Source: Pseudomonas alliivorans
GTDB taxonomy: Bacteria; Pseudomonadota; Gammaproteobacteria; Pseudomonadales; Pseudomonadaceae
Reading direction: 5' to 3'
DNA length: 64,000 bases
Assembly: GCF_017826695.1 (NCBI RefSeq)
Contig: NZ_JAFFZW010000001.1
Span: forward strand, 558,001 to 622,000
A program made the translations under genes and the position numbers. Position 1 is the first letter of the stretch. The number at the start of each line of letters is the position of its first letter. Below are positions 8,114 to 18,012 of the stretch, piece after piece. The notes below the pieces were generated by a model that was given only the letters and a program-made list of their open reading frames with translations, did not search any database and was not told where the DNA came from.

Positions 8114-9331
8114 ATGGCCACTGCCGCCGCTGAAAACACGTCTGCCCCTGAACAGAAAAAGCCAGACACCCCAAAATCCGGCAAGCGCAAGTTCCTGCTG
8201 ACCGGACTCGCCATCATCGTCGTTCTTTGTGGACTGGCGATCTGGGGCTGGTATGAGTTTTACGGTCAATGGAGCGAGGAGACCGATGACGCCTACGTGA
8301 GTGGCAACGTGGTGGAAATCACGCCACTGGTCACCGGTACGGTTATCAGCATTGCCGCTGATGACGGTGATCTGGTTCGCAAAGGGCAGGTTCTGCTGCG
8401 CTTCGATCCAAGCGATGCCGAAGTCGGGCTACAAAGTGCCGAAGCCAATCTGGGCAAGGTCGTGCGTCAGGTTCGCGGTCTGTACAGCAATGTCGATGGC
8501 ATGAAGGCTCAGCTGGCGGCGCAGCGTGCCGCCGTGCAGACGGCTCAGGATAACTACAGCCGCCGTCGCAGCCTGGCGGCCGGTGGCGCGATTTCTCAGG
8601 AAGAGCTGTCCCACGCCCGGGATCAACTGACCAGCGCACAAAGTGCCTTGAACAACATCCAGCAGCAATTGAGCACCAGTGTGGCGCTGGTTGACGACAC
8701 CGTGGTGTCTTCCCATCCGGACGTCAAGGCCGCTGCGGCACAGTTGCGTCAGGCCTATCTGGCCAGTGCGCGGACAACCCTGGTGGCGCCGGTCACCGGT
8801 TACGTCGCCAAGCGCAGCGTGCAGCTGGGTCAGCGCGTTCAGCCGGGAACTGCGACCATGGCGGTGATTCCGCTGGATCAGCTGTGGATCGATGCCAACT
8901 TCAAGGAAACCCAGCTGGGCAAGATGCGCATCGGTCAGCCGGTGGAAATCAGCTCCGACCTCTATGGCAGCGACGTGAAATACAGCGGCACTATCGACAG
9001 CCTGGGCGCGGGGACGGGCAGTGCGTTTGCGCTGTTGCCGGCCCAGAACGCGACCGGCAACTGGATCAAGATTGTCCAGCGTGTGCCGGTCCGGGTTCAC
9101 ATCAACCCTGAAGAGCTGGCGCAACACCCGCTGCGCATCGGGCTGTCGACCACCGTCGAAGTCAATCTGCACGACCAGAGCGGTCCGATTCTGGCGCAGC
9201 AGCCTCCGAAACAGGCTGCATTCAGCACTCAGGTCTACACCGAGCAACTGGCCGATGCCGACGCCTTGATCGCGCGCCTGATCCATGAAAACAGCGCAGC
9301 CAGCGACAAAAGCAGAACCGCTCAGCGCTGA
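8114..9331 (+). CDS. EmrA-like HlyD-family membrane-fusion protein
   Basis: The 405-residue protein has a short cytoplasmic N-terminus, one membrane segment (FLLTGLAIIVVLCGLAIWGWYEF) and the EmrA/HlyD periplasmic body. SEETDDAYVSGNVVEITPLVTGTV is the first biotinyl-lipoyl half and RTTLVAPVTGYVAKRSVQLGQRV the second. A coiled-coil hairpin rich in Gln and Ala lies between them (about residues 120-205). It links the inner-membrane permease to an outer-membrane channel of the TolC type. ATG 8114 has GAAGG upstream. It lies 75 bases after marR and 63 before the permease gene. Confidence 0.88.
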   Translation: MATAAAENTSAPEQKKPDTPKSGKRKFLLTGLAIIVVLCGLAIWGWYEFYGQWSEETDDAYVSGNVVEITPLVTGTVISIAADDGDLVRKGQVLLRFDPSDAEVGLQSAEANLGKVVRQVRGLYSNVDGMKAQLAAQRAAVQTAQDNYSRRRSLAAGGAISQEELSHARDQLTSAQSALNNIQQQLSTSVALVDDTVVSSHPDVKAAAAQLRQAYLASARTTLVAPVTGYVAKRSVQLGQRVQPGTATMAVIPLDQLWIDANFKETQLGKMRIGQPVEISSDLYGSDVKYSGTIDSLGAGTGSAFALLPAQNATGNWIKIVQRVPVRVHINPEELAQHPLRIGLSTTVEVNLHDQSGPILAQQPPKQAAFSTQVYTEQLADADALIARLIHENSAASDKSRTAQR

Positions 9332-9394
9332 TCCGCCCATTCGCCTGCCCCGGTCTACCGGCCGGGGTGTCGCCCACGTTTTCAGGGATTCGCG

Positions 9395-10933
9395 ATGAGC
9401 ACCAACGCCCCCGCTTCCTTTACGCCACCCAGCCTGTTGCTCTGCACCATCGGCCTGTCGCTGGCCACCTTCATGCAAGTGCTCGACACCACCATCGCCA
9501 ACGTGGCCTTGCCCACCATCGCGGGTAACCTGGGCGTCAGCTCGGAGCAGAGCACCTGGGTCATCACCTCGTTTGCCGTCAGTAACGCCATCGCGCTGCC
9601 TCTGACCGGCTGGCTGAGCCGCCGGTTTGGTGAGGTGAAGCTTTTTCTCTGGGCGACCCTGCTGTTCGTGCTGGCTTCGTTTCTCTGCGGGATTTCCACG
9701 TCGATGCCTGAGCTGGTGGGCTTTCGTGCCTTGCAGGGCATCGTTGCCGGGCCGCTCTATCCCATGAGCCAGACCTTGCTGCTGGCGGTCTATCCGCCTG
9801 CAAAGCGGGGCATGGCGCTGGCCTTGCTGGCGATGGTCACGGTGGTCGCGCCCATTGTCGGCCCGATTCTCGGCGGCTGGATTACCGACAGTTACAGTTG
9901 GCCCTGGATCTTCTTCATCAATATTCCGATCGGGCTGTTTGCAGCGGTTGTAGTGCGCACGCAAATGGCCAAAAGACCGGTCAGTACCCAGCAGCAGCCA
10001 CTGGATTACGTCGGGCTGATCACCCTGATCATCGGTGTCGGCGCGCTGCAGGTTGTGCTGGACAAGGGCAACAACCTGGACTGGTTCGAGTCGAATTTCA
10101 TCGTGATCGGCTCGCTGATTTCGCTGGTGTCGCTGTCGGTGTTCGTGATCTGGGAAATGACCGACAAGCATCCCATCGTCAATCTGCGGCTGTTTGCTTA
10201 CCGTAATTTCCGGGTTGGTACGCTGGCGATGATTGGTGGGTATTCGGCCTTTTTCGGCGTCAACCTGCTGTTGCCGCAATGGTTACAAACGCAGATGGGC
10301 TATACCGCGACCTGGGCCGGACTGGCGTTGGCACCCATCGGCATCCTGCCAGTGCTCATGTCGCCCTTCGTCGGCAAATACGCACACAAGTTCGACCTGC
10401 GTCTGCTGGCCAGCCTTGCGTTCCTGGCGATGGGGCTGAGCTGTTTCATGCGTGCAGACTTCACCAATCAGGTGGATTTCCAGCACATCGCCATGGTGCA
10501 ACTGTTCATGGGCATCGGCGTGGCGCTGTTCTTCATGCCGACCCTGAGCATTCTGTTGTCAGACCTGCCACCCAGTCAGATTCCCGACGGTTCAGGCCTT
10601 GCCACCTTCCTGCGGACGCTGGGTGGCAGCTTTGCGGCATCGCTGACCACCTGGATCTGGATTCGCCGTGCCGAGCAGCATCATGCGTACCTGAGCGAAA
10701 ACATCAGCACCTATGACCCTGCCACACGCCAGGCGCTCGACACCCTGGGCGGTGCCGGTCCACAGGCGTACGCGCAACTGGAGCAGACCCTCAACGGGCA
10801 GGCATACATGATGTCGACCGTCGATTACTTCTACATGCTGGGCTGGTTGTTCGCGGGGTTGATCCTGCTGGTCTGGTTCGCCAAACCACCGTTTGCCGCT
10901 AAAGCCGGGCCAGCGGCTGGAGGAGGGCATTGA
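9395..10933 (+). CDS. EmrB/QacA (DHA2) family MFS efflux permease
   Basis: The 512-residue protein carries the DHA2 14-helix plan. The N-terminus MQVLDTTIANVALPTIAGNLGVS is the family's motif D1, GWLSRRFGEVKLF is motif A, and GPILGGWITDSYSWPWIFFINIPIG is the motif C region. It is a proton-driven drug exporter acting with the EmrA-like protein encoded upstream, and is likely de-repressed when the MarR protein binds a ligand (inference). No outer-membrane factor gene lies in this cluster, so a channel encoded elsewhere would be needed. Confidence 0.9.
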   Translation: MSTNAPASFTPPSLLLCTIGLSLATFMQVLDTTIANVALPTIAGNLGVSSEQSTWVITSFAVSNAIALPLTGWLSRRFGEVKLFLWATLLFVLASFLCGISTSMPELVGFRALQGIVAGPLYPMSQTLLLAVYPPAKRGMALALLAMVTVVAPIVGPILGGWITDSYSWPWIFFINIPIGLFAAVVVRTQMAKRPVSTQQQPLDYVGLITLIIGVGALQVVLDKGNNLDWFESNFIVIGSLISLVSLSVFVIWEMTDKHPIVNLRLFAYRNFRVGTLAMIGGYSAFFGVNLLLPQWLQTQMGYTATWAGLALAPIGILPVLMSPFVGKYAHKFDLRLLASLAFLAMGLSCFMRADFTNQVDFQHIAMVQLFMGIGVALFFMPTLSILLSDLPPSQIPDGSGLATFLRTLGGSFAASLTTWIWIRRAEQHHAYLSENISTYDPATRQALDTLGGAGPQAYAQLEQTLNGQAYMMSTVDYFYMLGWLFAGLILLVWFAKPPFAAKAGPAAGGGH

Positions 10934-11122
10934 TGCCCGTTCGCGCTGAGTGAACGCAGGCCGTTGGGGGCATGCGTCTCGTGGCGCTCCACCTCACGCA
11001 TAATCAGTAAGCCGAGCGCACGGTCTGAATCACTCTTTACGCCTCGGTGACTACTGTGAACGTAGCAGAACAGGCAAATGCCCGGCAGGGAGTCGTCTGT
11101 CTCTGTTTACGACGAGCTTTGT

Positions 11123-11884
11123 TTACAATGAAGACGGCAGCGCCAGCGTGCGATTTTCCTGCGGCGCAAAATCAAACGAGCCCAGGCTGAAGCCCTGTTC
11201 GTCCACCTGAAGCGCCCAGCCCTGGCGGTCCCAGTCCCCCAGCACGATGCGTTTGGCGGCCACATCGCCGAGCTGCAATTTATGAATGGCGGGACGATGC
11301 GTATGCCCATGAATCAGCGTGTGCACACCGAATTGCTGCATGATCCTCGGCACTTCTTCAGGCGTCACATCGACGATGTCGTTGGCTTTCATGCTGGTCT
11401 TCACGCGGCTTTCATTGCGTAGCTTGCGCGCCAGTTTGTGGCGGGTTTTCAACGGCAGGTGACGCAGGATGAACAGCGTCAGCGGATGGCGCAGGTAGCG
11501 GCGCATCCTGATGTAGCCCACGTCACGCGTGCACAGGCTGTCGCCATGCATCAACAGCACCGGTTCACCGTTCAACTGCACCACGGTCGGGTCAGCCAGC
11601 AGCGTACAACCCGCCGCCTTGCAGAAACCCTTGCCGATCATGAAGTCACGGTTGCCGTGCATCAGAAAAATTCGGGTACCACTGTCGCTCAGTTCGCGCA
11701 GGGCCTTGCAGATCGAAAGCTGGAACGGCGACATGGCGTCGTCACCGATCCAGGCTTCGAAGAAATCCCCGAGGATATACAGCGACTCGGCTGTGCGAGC
11801 CCGGCCTGCGAGTAGATCCAGAAACGCCCGGGTAATGTCCGGGCGTTCTTGCTCAAGATGCAAATCGGAGATCAGCAGTATCAC
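11123..11884 (-). CDS. lpxH: UDP-2,3-diacylglucosamine diphosphatase LpxH
   Basis: This 253-residue calcineurin-like metallophosphoesterase hydrolyses UDP-2,3-diacylglucosamine to lipid X in lipid A synthesis at the inner membrane. Metal-binding motifs are complete and in order: [32 protein letters not shown] and HGHTHRP. It starts with GTG at 11884, overlapping the ppiB stop by four bases (GTGA), so the two genes are translationally coupled. The ppiB-lpxH pairing is common in Pseudomonas. Confidence 0.95.
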   Translation of the reverse strand: MILLISDLHLEQERPDITRAFLDLLAGRARTAESLYILGDFFEAWIGDDAMSPFQLSICKALRELSDSGTRIFLMHGNRDFMIGKGFCKAAGCTLLADPTVVQLNGEPVLLMHGDSLCTRDVGYIRMRRYLRHPLTLFILRHLPLKTRHKLARKLRNESRVKTSMKANDIVDVTPEEVPRIMQQFGVHTLIHGHTHRPAIHKLQLGDVAAKRIVLGDWDRQGWALQVDEQGFSLGSFDFAPQENRTLALPSSL

Positions 11885-12384
11885 TCAACGATCTCTGCTT
11901 TTTCGATGATCACGTCTTCGACAGGAACGTCCTGGTGACCGGCCTTGCTGCTGGTGGCGACGCCTTTGATCTTGTCGACGACTTCCTGGCCTTCGACCAC
12001 TTCGCCGAACACGGCATAGCCCCAGCCCTGAACGGTCTTGGCGCTGTGGTTCAGGAAGGCGTTGTCAGCCACGTTGATGAAGAACTGGGCGGAAGCCGAA
12101 TGCGGCTCCATGGTGCGGGCCATGGCGACGGAGTATTTCTTGTTCGGCAGGCCGTTGTCGGCTTCGTTCTGGATGCTCGGACGCTTGTCTTTCTTTTCCT
12201 TCATGCCTGGCTCGAAACCGCCGCCCTGGACCATGAAGTTACCGATCACGCGGTGGAAAACGGTGTTTTCATAGTGGCCAGCGTTGACGTATTCGATGAA
12301 GTTGGCAACGGTCAGCGGCGCTTTTTCTTCGTTCAGTTGCAGAACGATGTCGCCGTGGTTGGTAGTCAGTTTTACTTTGGACAT
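11881..12384 (-). CDS. ppiB: Peptidyl-prolyl cis-trans isomerase B (cyclophilin)
   Basis: The 167-residue protein is a cytoplasmic cyclophilin. The catalytic and cyclosporin-site residues are visible in [17 protein letters not shown] (Arg, Phe, Gln), [17 protein letters not shown] and [18 protein letters not shown]. There is no signal peptide, which separates it from the periplasmic PpiA form. It is the first gene of the ppiB-lpxH pair and is divergent from glnS across about 200 bases. Confidence 0.94.
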   Translation of the reverse strand: MSKVKLTTNHGDIVLQLNEEKAPLTVANFIEYVNAGHYENTVFHRVIGNFMVQGGGFEPGMKEKKDKRPSIQNEADNGLPNKKYSVAMARTMEPHSASAQFFINVADNAFLNHSAKTVQGWGYAVFGEVVEGQEVVDKIKGVATSSKAGHQDVPVEDVIIEKAEIVE

Positions 12385-12592
12385 ATCGAAGTCGCTCTCT
12401 TGGCGTTCATGAAGGGGCGCAATATCACCCTGACGCGCAGTTTACAGGCGAGGTTACATTTTTCGCGCTTTTTGCGGCTTTTCTGCCTGCAACCCTGCAC
12501 TCTGTTGTCAGGGACTTGACAGCTTCGGCTATGATAAGCGCTTTGATTTAGTCGGCCTACCCTGGCCGCGCACAAGTATGTCCAAGGATCCT

Positions 12593-14287
12593 ATGAGCAA
12601 GCCCACTCCAGAACCCGCTGCGAATTCAAAGGCAGGCCCTGTCGTACCGACCAACTTCCTGCGTCCGATCGTGCAGGCTGACCTGGACTCGGGCAAACAC
12701 ACCCGGATCGTGACCCGCTTTCCGCCGGAGCCGAACGGCTATCTGCACATCGGTCACGCCAAGTCGATCTGCGTGAACTTCGGCCTGGCCAACGAGTTCG
12801 GTGGCGCGACGCACCTGCGTTTCGATGACACCAACCCGGCCAAGGAAGACCAGGAATACATCGACGCCATCATGAGCGATGTGAAGTGGCTGGGCTTCGA
12901 GTGGGCGGGCGAAGTGCGCTACGCCTCGCAATACTTCGATCAACTGCACGACTGGGCCGTTGAGCTGATCAAGTCCGGCAAGGCTTACGTGGACGACCTG
13001 ACCCCCGAGCAGGCACGCGAATACCGTGGCACCTTGACTGAACCGGGCAAGAACAGCCCGTTCCGTGACCGTAGCGTCGAGGAAAACCTGGACCTGTTCG
13101 CCCGCATGAAAGCCGGTGAGTTCGAAGATGGCGCTCGCGTACTGCGCGCCAAGATCGACATGGCTTCGCCGAACATGAACCTGCGCGACCCGATCCTGTA
13201 CCGCATTCGTCACGCACACCACCACCAGACCGGTGACAAGTGGTGCATTTACCCGATCTACGACTTCACCCATGGTCAATCGGACGCCATCGAAGGCATC
13301 ACCCATTCGATCTGCACCCTGGAGTTCGAAAGCCACCGTCCGCTGTACGACTGGTTCCTGGACAACCTGCCGGTGCCGTGCAAGCCGCGCCAGTACGAGT
13401 TCTCGCGTCTGAACCTGAGCTACACCGTCACCAGCAAGCGCAAGCTCAAGCAACTGGTCGACGAAAAGCACGTCAGTGGTTGGGACGATCCGCGCATGTC
13501 CACGCTGTCCGGCTTCCGCCGCCGTGGCTACACGCCGGCCTCGATCCGCAACTTCTGCGAAATGGTCGGCACCAACCGCTCTGACGGCGTGGTGGATTTC
13601 GGCATGCTTGAATTCAGCATCCGTGATGACCTTGACCGCAATGCGCCGCGCGCCATGTGCGTACTGCGTCCATTGAAGGTCGTGATCACCAATTACCCGG
13701 AAGGCCAGGTCGAGAAGCTTGAGCTGCCGCGTCACCCCAAGGAAGACCTGGGCGTGCGCGAATTGCCATTCGCCCGCGAGATTTATATCGACCGCGACGA
13801 CTACATGGAAGAGCCGCCGAAAGGCTACAAGCGCCTTGAGCCGAACGGCGAAGTGCGCCTGCGTGGCAGCTACGTGATTCGGGCCGACGAGGCCATCAAG
13901 GACGCCGACGGCAACATCGTCGAGTTGCGCTGCTCCTATGACCCGGAAACCCTGGGCAAGAACCCTGAAGGCCGCAAGGTCAAGGGCGTTATCCATTGGG
14001 TTCCGGCCGAGGCCAGCGTGGAATGCGAAGTACGCCTCTACGACCGCCTGTTCCGTTCGCCTTCGCCTGACAAGGCTGATGACGGCGCCACGTTCCTGGA
14101 AAACATCAACCCTGATTCCCTGCAGGTACTGACCGGTTGTCGTGCTGAACCATCGCTGGCTAATGCGCAGCCGGAAGACAGGTTCCAGTTCGAACGCGAA
14201 GGCTACTTCTGCGCCGACATCAAGGATACAAAACCTGGTCGTCCGGTCTTCAACCGCACAGTGACACTGCGCGATTCCTGGAGCTGA
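12593..14287 (+). CDS. glnS: Glutaminyl-tRNA synthetase
   Basis: This class I synthetase of 564 residues charges tRNA-Gln. The HIGH motif appears as [14 protein letters not shown], the KMSKS equivalent as [10 protein letters not shown], and the C-terminal anticodon-binding beta-barrels follow. ATG 12593 is preferred to the in-frame ATG at 12578 because AAGGA sits at 12583-12587 with proper spacing and Pseudomonas GlnS proteins begin MSKPT. The upstream region holds TTGTCA and TATGAT boxes 19 bases apart; the promoter assignment is weak. cysS follows 23 bases downstream and is probably cotranscribed. Confidence 0.96.
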   Translation: MSKPTPEPAANSKAGPVVPTNFLRPIVQADLDSGKHTRIVTRFPPEPNGYLHIGHAKSICVNFGLANEFGGATHLRFDDTNPAKEDQEYIDAIMSDVKWLGFEWAGEVRYASQYFDQLHDWAVELIKSGKAYVDDLTPEQAREYRGTLTEPGKNSPFRDRSVEENLDLFARMKAGEFEDGARVLRAKIDMASPNMNLRDPILYRIRHAHHHQTGDKWCIYPIYDFTHGQSDAIEGITHSICTLEFESHRPLYDWFLDNLPVPCKPRQYEFSRLNLSYTVTSKRKLKQLVDEKHVSGWDDPRMSTLSGFRRRGYTPASIRNFCEMVGTNRSDGVVDFGMLEFSIRDDLDRNAPRAMCVLRPLKVVITNYPEGQVEKLELPRHPKEDLGVRELPFAREIYIDRDDYMEEPPKGYKRLEPNGEVRLRGSYVIRADEAIKDADGNIVELRCSYDPETLGKNPEGRKVKGVIHWVPAEASVECEVRLYDRLFRSPSPDKADDGATFLENINPDSLQVLTGCRAEPSLANAQPEDRFQFEREGYFCADIKDTKPGRPVFNRTVTLRDSWS

Positions 14288-14310
14288 GGCTGTACCACGG
14301 GGGTAGGAAA

Positions 14311-15693
14311 GTGCTTTCCATCTACAACACGCTCACCAAGAGCAAAGAAGTTTTCAAGCCGCTGGATGGCAACAAGGTGCGCATGTACGTCTGCGGGATG
14401 ACCGTGTACGACTACTGCCACCTGGGTCACGGCCGCAGCATGGTCGCGTTCGATCTGGTGACGCGCTGGTTGCGGTTCAGCGGGTATGAGCTGACCTATG
14501 TGCGCAACATCACCGACATTGACGACAAGATCATCAACCGTGCGCGTGACAACGGCGAGTCCTTCGACGCGCTGACGGCGCGCATGATTGACGCCATGCA
14601 TGAGGACGAGGCTCGCCTCAACATCCTCAAGCCGGACATGGAGCCGCGTGCCACCGATCATATCGCCGGCATGCACGCCATGATCCAGACCTTGATCGAC
14701 AAGGGCTACGCCTACGCGCCGGGCAATGGCGACGTGTACTACCGCGTCGGCAAGTTCGTCGGCTACGGCAAGCTGTCACGCAAGAAAATCGAAGACCTGC
14801 GCATCGGGGCACGAATCGAAGTGGACGAGTCCAAGGACGATCCGCTGGATTTCGTGGTCTGGAAAGGCGTCAAGCCGGGCGAGCCGAGCTGGGATTCGCC
14901 GTGGGGTCCGGGTCGTCCGGGCTGGCATATCGAGTGCTCGGTGATGTCGACCTGCTGCCTGGGTGACACCTTTGATATTCATGGTGGCGGCAGCGACCTC
15001 GAGTTTCCGCACCATGAAAACGAGATCGCCCAGAGCGAAGCGGCGACCGGCAAGACTTACGCCAATGCGTGGTTGCACTGCGGCATGATCCGCATCAATG
15101 GCGAGAAGATGTCCAAATCCTTGAACAACTTCTTCACCATTCGCGACGTGCTGGAAAAATACCACCCCGAAGTGGTGCGTTACCTGCTGGTATCGAGCCA
15201 TTACCGCAGTGCGATCAACTATTCCGAAGACAGTCTGCGCGAGTCCAAGGCGGCGCTGGAGCGTTTCTATCACGCGCTCAAGGGCTTGCCGGTTGCCGAG
15301 CCTGCCGGTGGCGAAGCGTTCGTCGAGCGTTTCTCTGCGGCGATGAACGATGATTTCGGTACGCCTGAAGCCTGTGCCGTGCTGTTCGAAATGGTGCGCG
15401 AGATCAACCGCCTGCGTGAGACTGATCCTGCTGCGGCAGCGGGCCTTGCGGCGCGACTCAAGCAACTGGCCAGCGTACTGGGTGTGTTGCAGCTGGAGGC
15501 TGATGACTTTCTGCGCGCCGGTGCAGAAGGTCGCGTCGATGCCGCTGAAGTCGAAGCGCTGATTCAAGCGCGTCTGGCGGCGCGTGCTGCCAGGGACTGG
15601 GCCGAATCCGACCGCATCCGCGACCAGATCACCGGCATGGGCGTGGTGCTGGAAGACGGCAAGGGTGGGACGACCTGGCGTCTTGCGGACTGA
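14311..15693 (+). CDS. cysS: Cysteinyl-tRNA synthetase
   Basis: This 460-residue class I synthetase charges tRNA-Cys. Motifs present: [16 protein letters not shown] with a zinc cysteine and the HIGH-like HLGH, then [29 protein letters not shown] (zinc His) and KMSKSLNNF. The length equals that of the E. coli enzyme (461). The start is GTG at 14311, with a GGGTAGGA ribosome site upstream. It sits directly behind glnS, the usual Pseudomonas arrangement. Confidence 0.96.
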   Translation: MLSIYNTLTKSKEVFKPLDGNKVRMYVCGMTVYDYCHLGHGRSMVAFDLVTRWLRFSGYELTYVRNITDIDDKIINRARDNGESFDALTARMIDAMHEDEARLNILKPDMEPRATDHIAGMHAMIQTLIDKGYAYAPGNGDVYYRVGKFVGYGKLSRKKIEDLRIGARIEVDESKDDPLDFVVWKGVKPGEPSWDSPWGPGRPGWHIECSVMSTCCLGDTFDIHGGGSDLEFPHHENEIAQSEAATGKTYANAWLHCGMIRINGEKMSKSLNNFFTIRDVLEKYHPEVVRYLLVSSHYRSAINYSEDSLRESKAALERFYHALKGLPVAEPAGGEAFVERFSAAMNDDFGTPEACAVLFEMVREINRLRETDPAAAAGLAARLKQLASVLGVLQLEADDFLRAGAEGRVDAAEVEALIQARLAARAARDWAESDRIRDQITGMGVVLEDGKGGTTWRLAD

Positions 15694-15731
15694 CGCTATC
15701 CCCTAAGGGGCGTGCCGATGCAATGCATGCC

Positions 15732-15821
15732 CTGTGGGAGACGTCTTGCCAGCGATGGCGTCCATTCAGTCACTGATGTGTCGCTTCAGAAAAAGCATCG
15801 CCTGCAAGCCGCCTCGCACAG
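15732..15821. repeat. Degenerate REP pair in inverted orientation (REPIN-like)
   Basis: CTGTGGGAG...CTTGCC...GCGATGGCG (15732-15760) is followed by an inverted relative whose complement reads CTGTGCGAGGCGGCTTGC then AGGCGATG (15795-15821). Two REPs facing each other across about 35 bases form the doublet unit known in Pseudomonas. Both copies differ from the recalled consensus. The pair lies in the convergent space between cysS and the sigma-54 activator. Confidence 0.6.
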
Positions 15822-15857
15822 TCCTTTGGTTGCAGCAAGAATGGTGTCGGACGCTGA

Positions 15858-17717
15858 TCAGGCTTCACCGCCTTGCTGTTCCCGCAACCGCTTGTACAAG
15901 GTGTTGCGACTCACTCCGAGTCGCTTCGCCAGTTGCGAGATATTCCCTCCGGCCGCCTGAAGCAGGTCGTTCAGGTCGTCAGTGTTTTGCAGACGTTCCT
16001 GCATAACCTCTGCTGTCTGTATGTCATTACGCCGCTCACCCGATCCTGCGTCCAGAAAGAAATCCTCCGGCAAGTGTTCGGTGCCGATCGGTTGATCGTC
16101 GGCCAGCGCCAGCGCCACCTGAATCACGCTGTTGAGCTGGCGGATATTGCCCGGCCATGGGTGCTGCTCGAACAGCTCAAGCACTTCACGTGAAAAACCG
16201 GCCCGCTGGTGCGGGTCCCGATGCCGTTCCCAGATGCGCTGCACCAGCGCGTGCTTGTCGGTTCTTTCGCGCAGTGGCGGCAGCTCGATGTTCAGGCCGC
16301 TGATTCTGTAATAAAGGTCCTGACGAAAATGCCCGGCCTGCACCTGGTCGCGCAGCGTACGGTTGGTGGCGGATACCAGGCGGATATCCACCGGATACAA
16401 CTCGCCGCCGCCTAGCGGCTGAACGCAGCGTTCCTGAAGGACCCGCAGCAGACGCGCCTGCACCGACATCGGCATGTCACCGATCTCGTCCAGAAACAGC
16501 GTGCCTTTGTCGGCCTTGCGAATCAGCCCGATGCTGCCTTTCTGGCTGGCGCCGGTGAACGCACCCTTGGCGTAGCCGAACAGTTCTGCCTCCACCAGAT
16601 CAGCCGGAATTGCCGCGCAGTTGACCGCGATCAGCGGCTGACTGGCGCGCGAGCTGGCCTGATGCAGTGCCTTGACGAACACTTCCTTGCCGACCCCGGT
16701 CTCTCCATGGATCAACAGCGGAATGTCTTTTTCCAACAGGCGCTGCGCCTGGCTCACAGCCTTCTCGACGCGGGCATCGCCCAGGCTGATGGCCTGCAGG
16801 TCCAGGCTCCGTGTCGGGATCGGCGCAGGCGTTGCTGTGGTCACTGCATGCAGTTGCAGCGGCTTGCGCCTTGGGCGCTTGATCAGGCACTGGAAACGGT
16901 TGTTACCGAACGCCTGCAGCGCAAAAGGCCGGGCTTCGGGCTCGCTGAGCAGTTGCAGGATCGGGCATTTGAACAGTGTCTCGATGCTGACGCCGGCGAG
17001 TCTGACACCCAGCAGCGTGTCGGCTCGGCGATTGGCGCAGAGAATCTGGCCGCTCTCGTCGAAAATCAGTAATCCGGCCCACTGGCTGTCGAGGTTGTTC
17101 AGGCCGGTGTTGAAGATCAGCTGGAGATGGGTGTCGCGAAACTGGTCGAGAATCAGTCGGTTTTCCACCGACTGGCTCATCATCTTGACCATGCCCAGAG
17201 TGTGGGAGGGCGGCAGGAAGCTGTCACTCGAAACATCCAGCACCGCAATGATGCGACGGTCGGCGTCGAAGATCGGCGAGGCCGAGCCGGTCATGAAGCG
17301 GTTGGCCTTGAGGAAGTGCTCGTCAGGCTCGATATGGATAGCCTGCTCACAGGCCAGCGCGGTGCCGATGGCATTGGTGCCGGTGCCTCGCTCGCTCCAG
17401 CTGGCGCCCGCCAGAAATCCCTGATGCGATGAATCGCCGAACCGCTGAGTGCCCCATGACTTCAACAACTGGCCCTGAGGGTCGGCCAGCAGGATCAGGC
17501 AATTGGAGTTACTCAGGATGTTTTCGTAGACCGGCAGGACTTCCTGATGGGTCGTCTGCACCAGGGCGTTGTGACGCTCGAGCAGCTGTGAGACTTCCGA
17601 ACCGGGTAACTGGCCGAACGACGGACGCGTCTGATGGTTGAGACCGAAGTCCCGGCAACGTGTCCATGAATCGCGAATGATGATGTCGTGAGCAAGCGAA
17701 GTGCTGGATTGAGCCAT
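15858..17717 (-). CDS. AcoR-like sigma-54-dependent transcriptional activator
   Basis: This 619-residue bacterial enhancer-binding protein has an N-terminal GAF-type sensor (about 60-190, with SERGTGTNAIGTALA), a PAS-like segment (about 205-265), the AAA+ domain (about 315-545) and a Fis-type helix-turn-helix at the end (GGNISQLAKRLGVSRNTLYKRL). The AAA+ domain has Walker A GETGVGKE, the sigma-54 contact loop GAFTGA and Walker B GTLFLDEIGD, so it should drive sigma-54 promoters. AcoR relatives respond to acetoin, alcohols or polyols. It is divergent from an ABC operon that has a matching -24/-12 promoter, so control of that operon is a strong inference. Confidence 0.9.
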   Translation of the reverse strand: MAQSSTSLAHDIIIRDSWTRCRDFGLNHQTRPSFGQLPGSEVSQLLERHNALVQTTHQEVLPVYENILSNSNCLILLADPQGQLLKSWGTQRFGDSSHQGFLAGASWSERGTGTNAIGTALACEQAIHIEPDEHFLKANRFMTGSASPIFDADRRIIAVLDVSSDSFLPPSHTLGMVKMMSQSVENRLILDQFRDTHLQLIFNTGLNNLDSQWAGLLIFDESGQILCANRRADTLLGVRLAGVSIETLFKCPILQLLSEPEARPFALQAFGNNRFQCLIKRPRRKPLQLHAVTTATPAPIPTRSLDLQAISLGDARVEKAVSQAQRLLEKDIPLLIHGETGVGKEVFVKALHQASSRASQPLIAVNCAAIPADLVEAELFGYAKGAFTGASQKGSIGLIRKADKGTLFLDEIGDMPMSVQARLLRVLQERCVQPLGGGELYPVDIRLVSATNRTLRDQVQAGHFRQDLYYRISGLNIELPPLRERTDKHALVQRIWERHRDPHQRAGFSREVLELFEQHPWPGNIRQLNSVIQVALALADDQPIGTEHLPEDFFLDAGSGERRNDIQTAEVMQERLQNTDDLNDLLQAAGGNISQLAKRLGVSRNTLYKRLREQQGGEA

Positions 17718-17801
17718 GGCAAAACCTGCAAGGATGACGTGTTGTTTTTATTTTCAGGTTTCGTCGCGTGTCCATCCTGGCGTGCAACGTCCATCCAGTG
17801 T

Positions 17802-17871
17802 CGTTCAGATGTGTTCAAAGTCAACGTTCATTTTGTTCAGTTGTTCAGTGTTTACTGTTCATTTTTGTTCA
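17802..17871. promoter_or_regulatory. Cluster of TGTTCA half-sites (candidate upstream activator sequence)
   Basis: Seven copies of TGTTCA or CGTTCA start at 17802, 17812, 17825, 17834, 17842, 17856 and 17866, all on the same strand. They lie 75-145 bases upstream of the -24/-12 promoter, the usual distance for an enhancer bound by a sigma-54 activator. That the divergent AcoR-like protein binds them is inferred. Confidence 0.55.
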
Positions 17872-17944
17872 GCTATGAATCGGCTTTCGCTCAATGAAAC
17901 CGGGCGAATGCTCTGGAACGGGCTTCGGCGTGGTTTTGACGGAA

Positions 17945-17962
17945 CTGGCACGAATGTCGCTA
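17945..17962 (+). promoter_or_regulatory. Sigma-54 (-24/-12) promoter of the ABC operon
   Basis: CTGGCACG, four bases, then TCGCTA match the sigma-54 consensus TGGCACG-N4-TTGCW with one mismatch in the -12 box. The invariant GG and GC are correctly spaced. It lies about 50 bases ahead of the first ABC gene and opposite a sigma-54 activator gene. Confidence 0.75.
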
Positions 17963-18012
17963 TCTGCACACCAGTCACGCATTACCCTTAAAAAAACAAC
18001 AAAGGGCACGCC

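Noticed and set aside
8429..10279. 616-codon minus-strand frame across the emrAB-like genes
   Set aside because: It overlaps two well-supported genes on the other strand and has a biased His/Arg/Gln composition with no recognisable motif.
12505..12535. glnS promoter TTGTCA/TATGAT
   Set aside because: The spacing of 19 bases is too long for a confident call, and TTGACA at 12516 is too close to the -10, so it is not listed as a feature.
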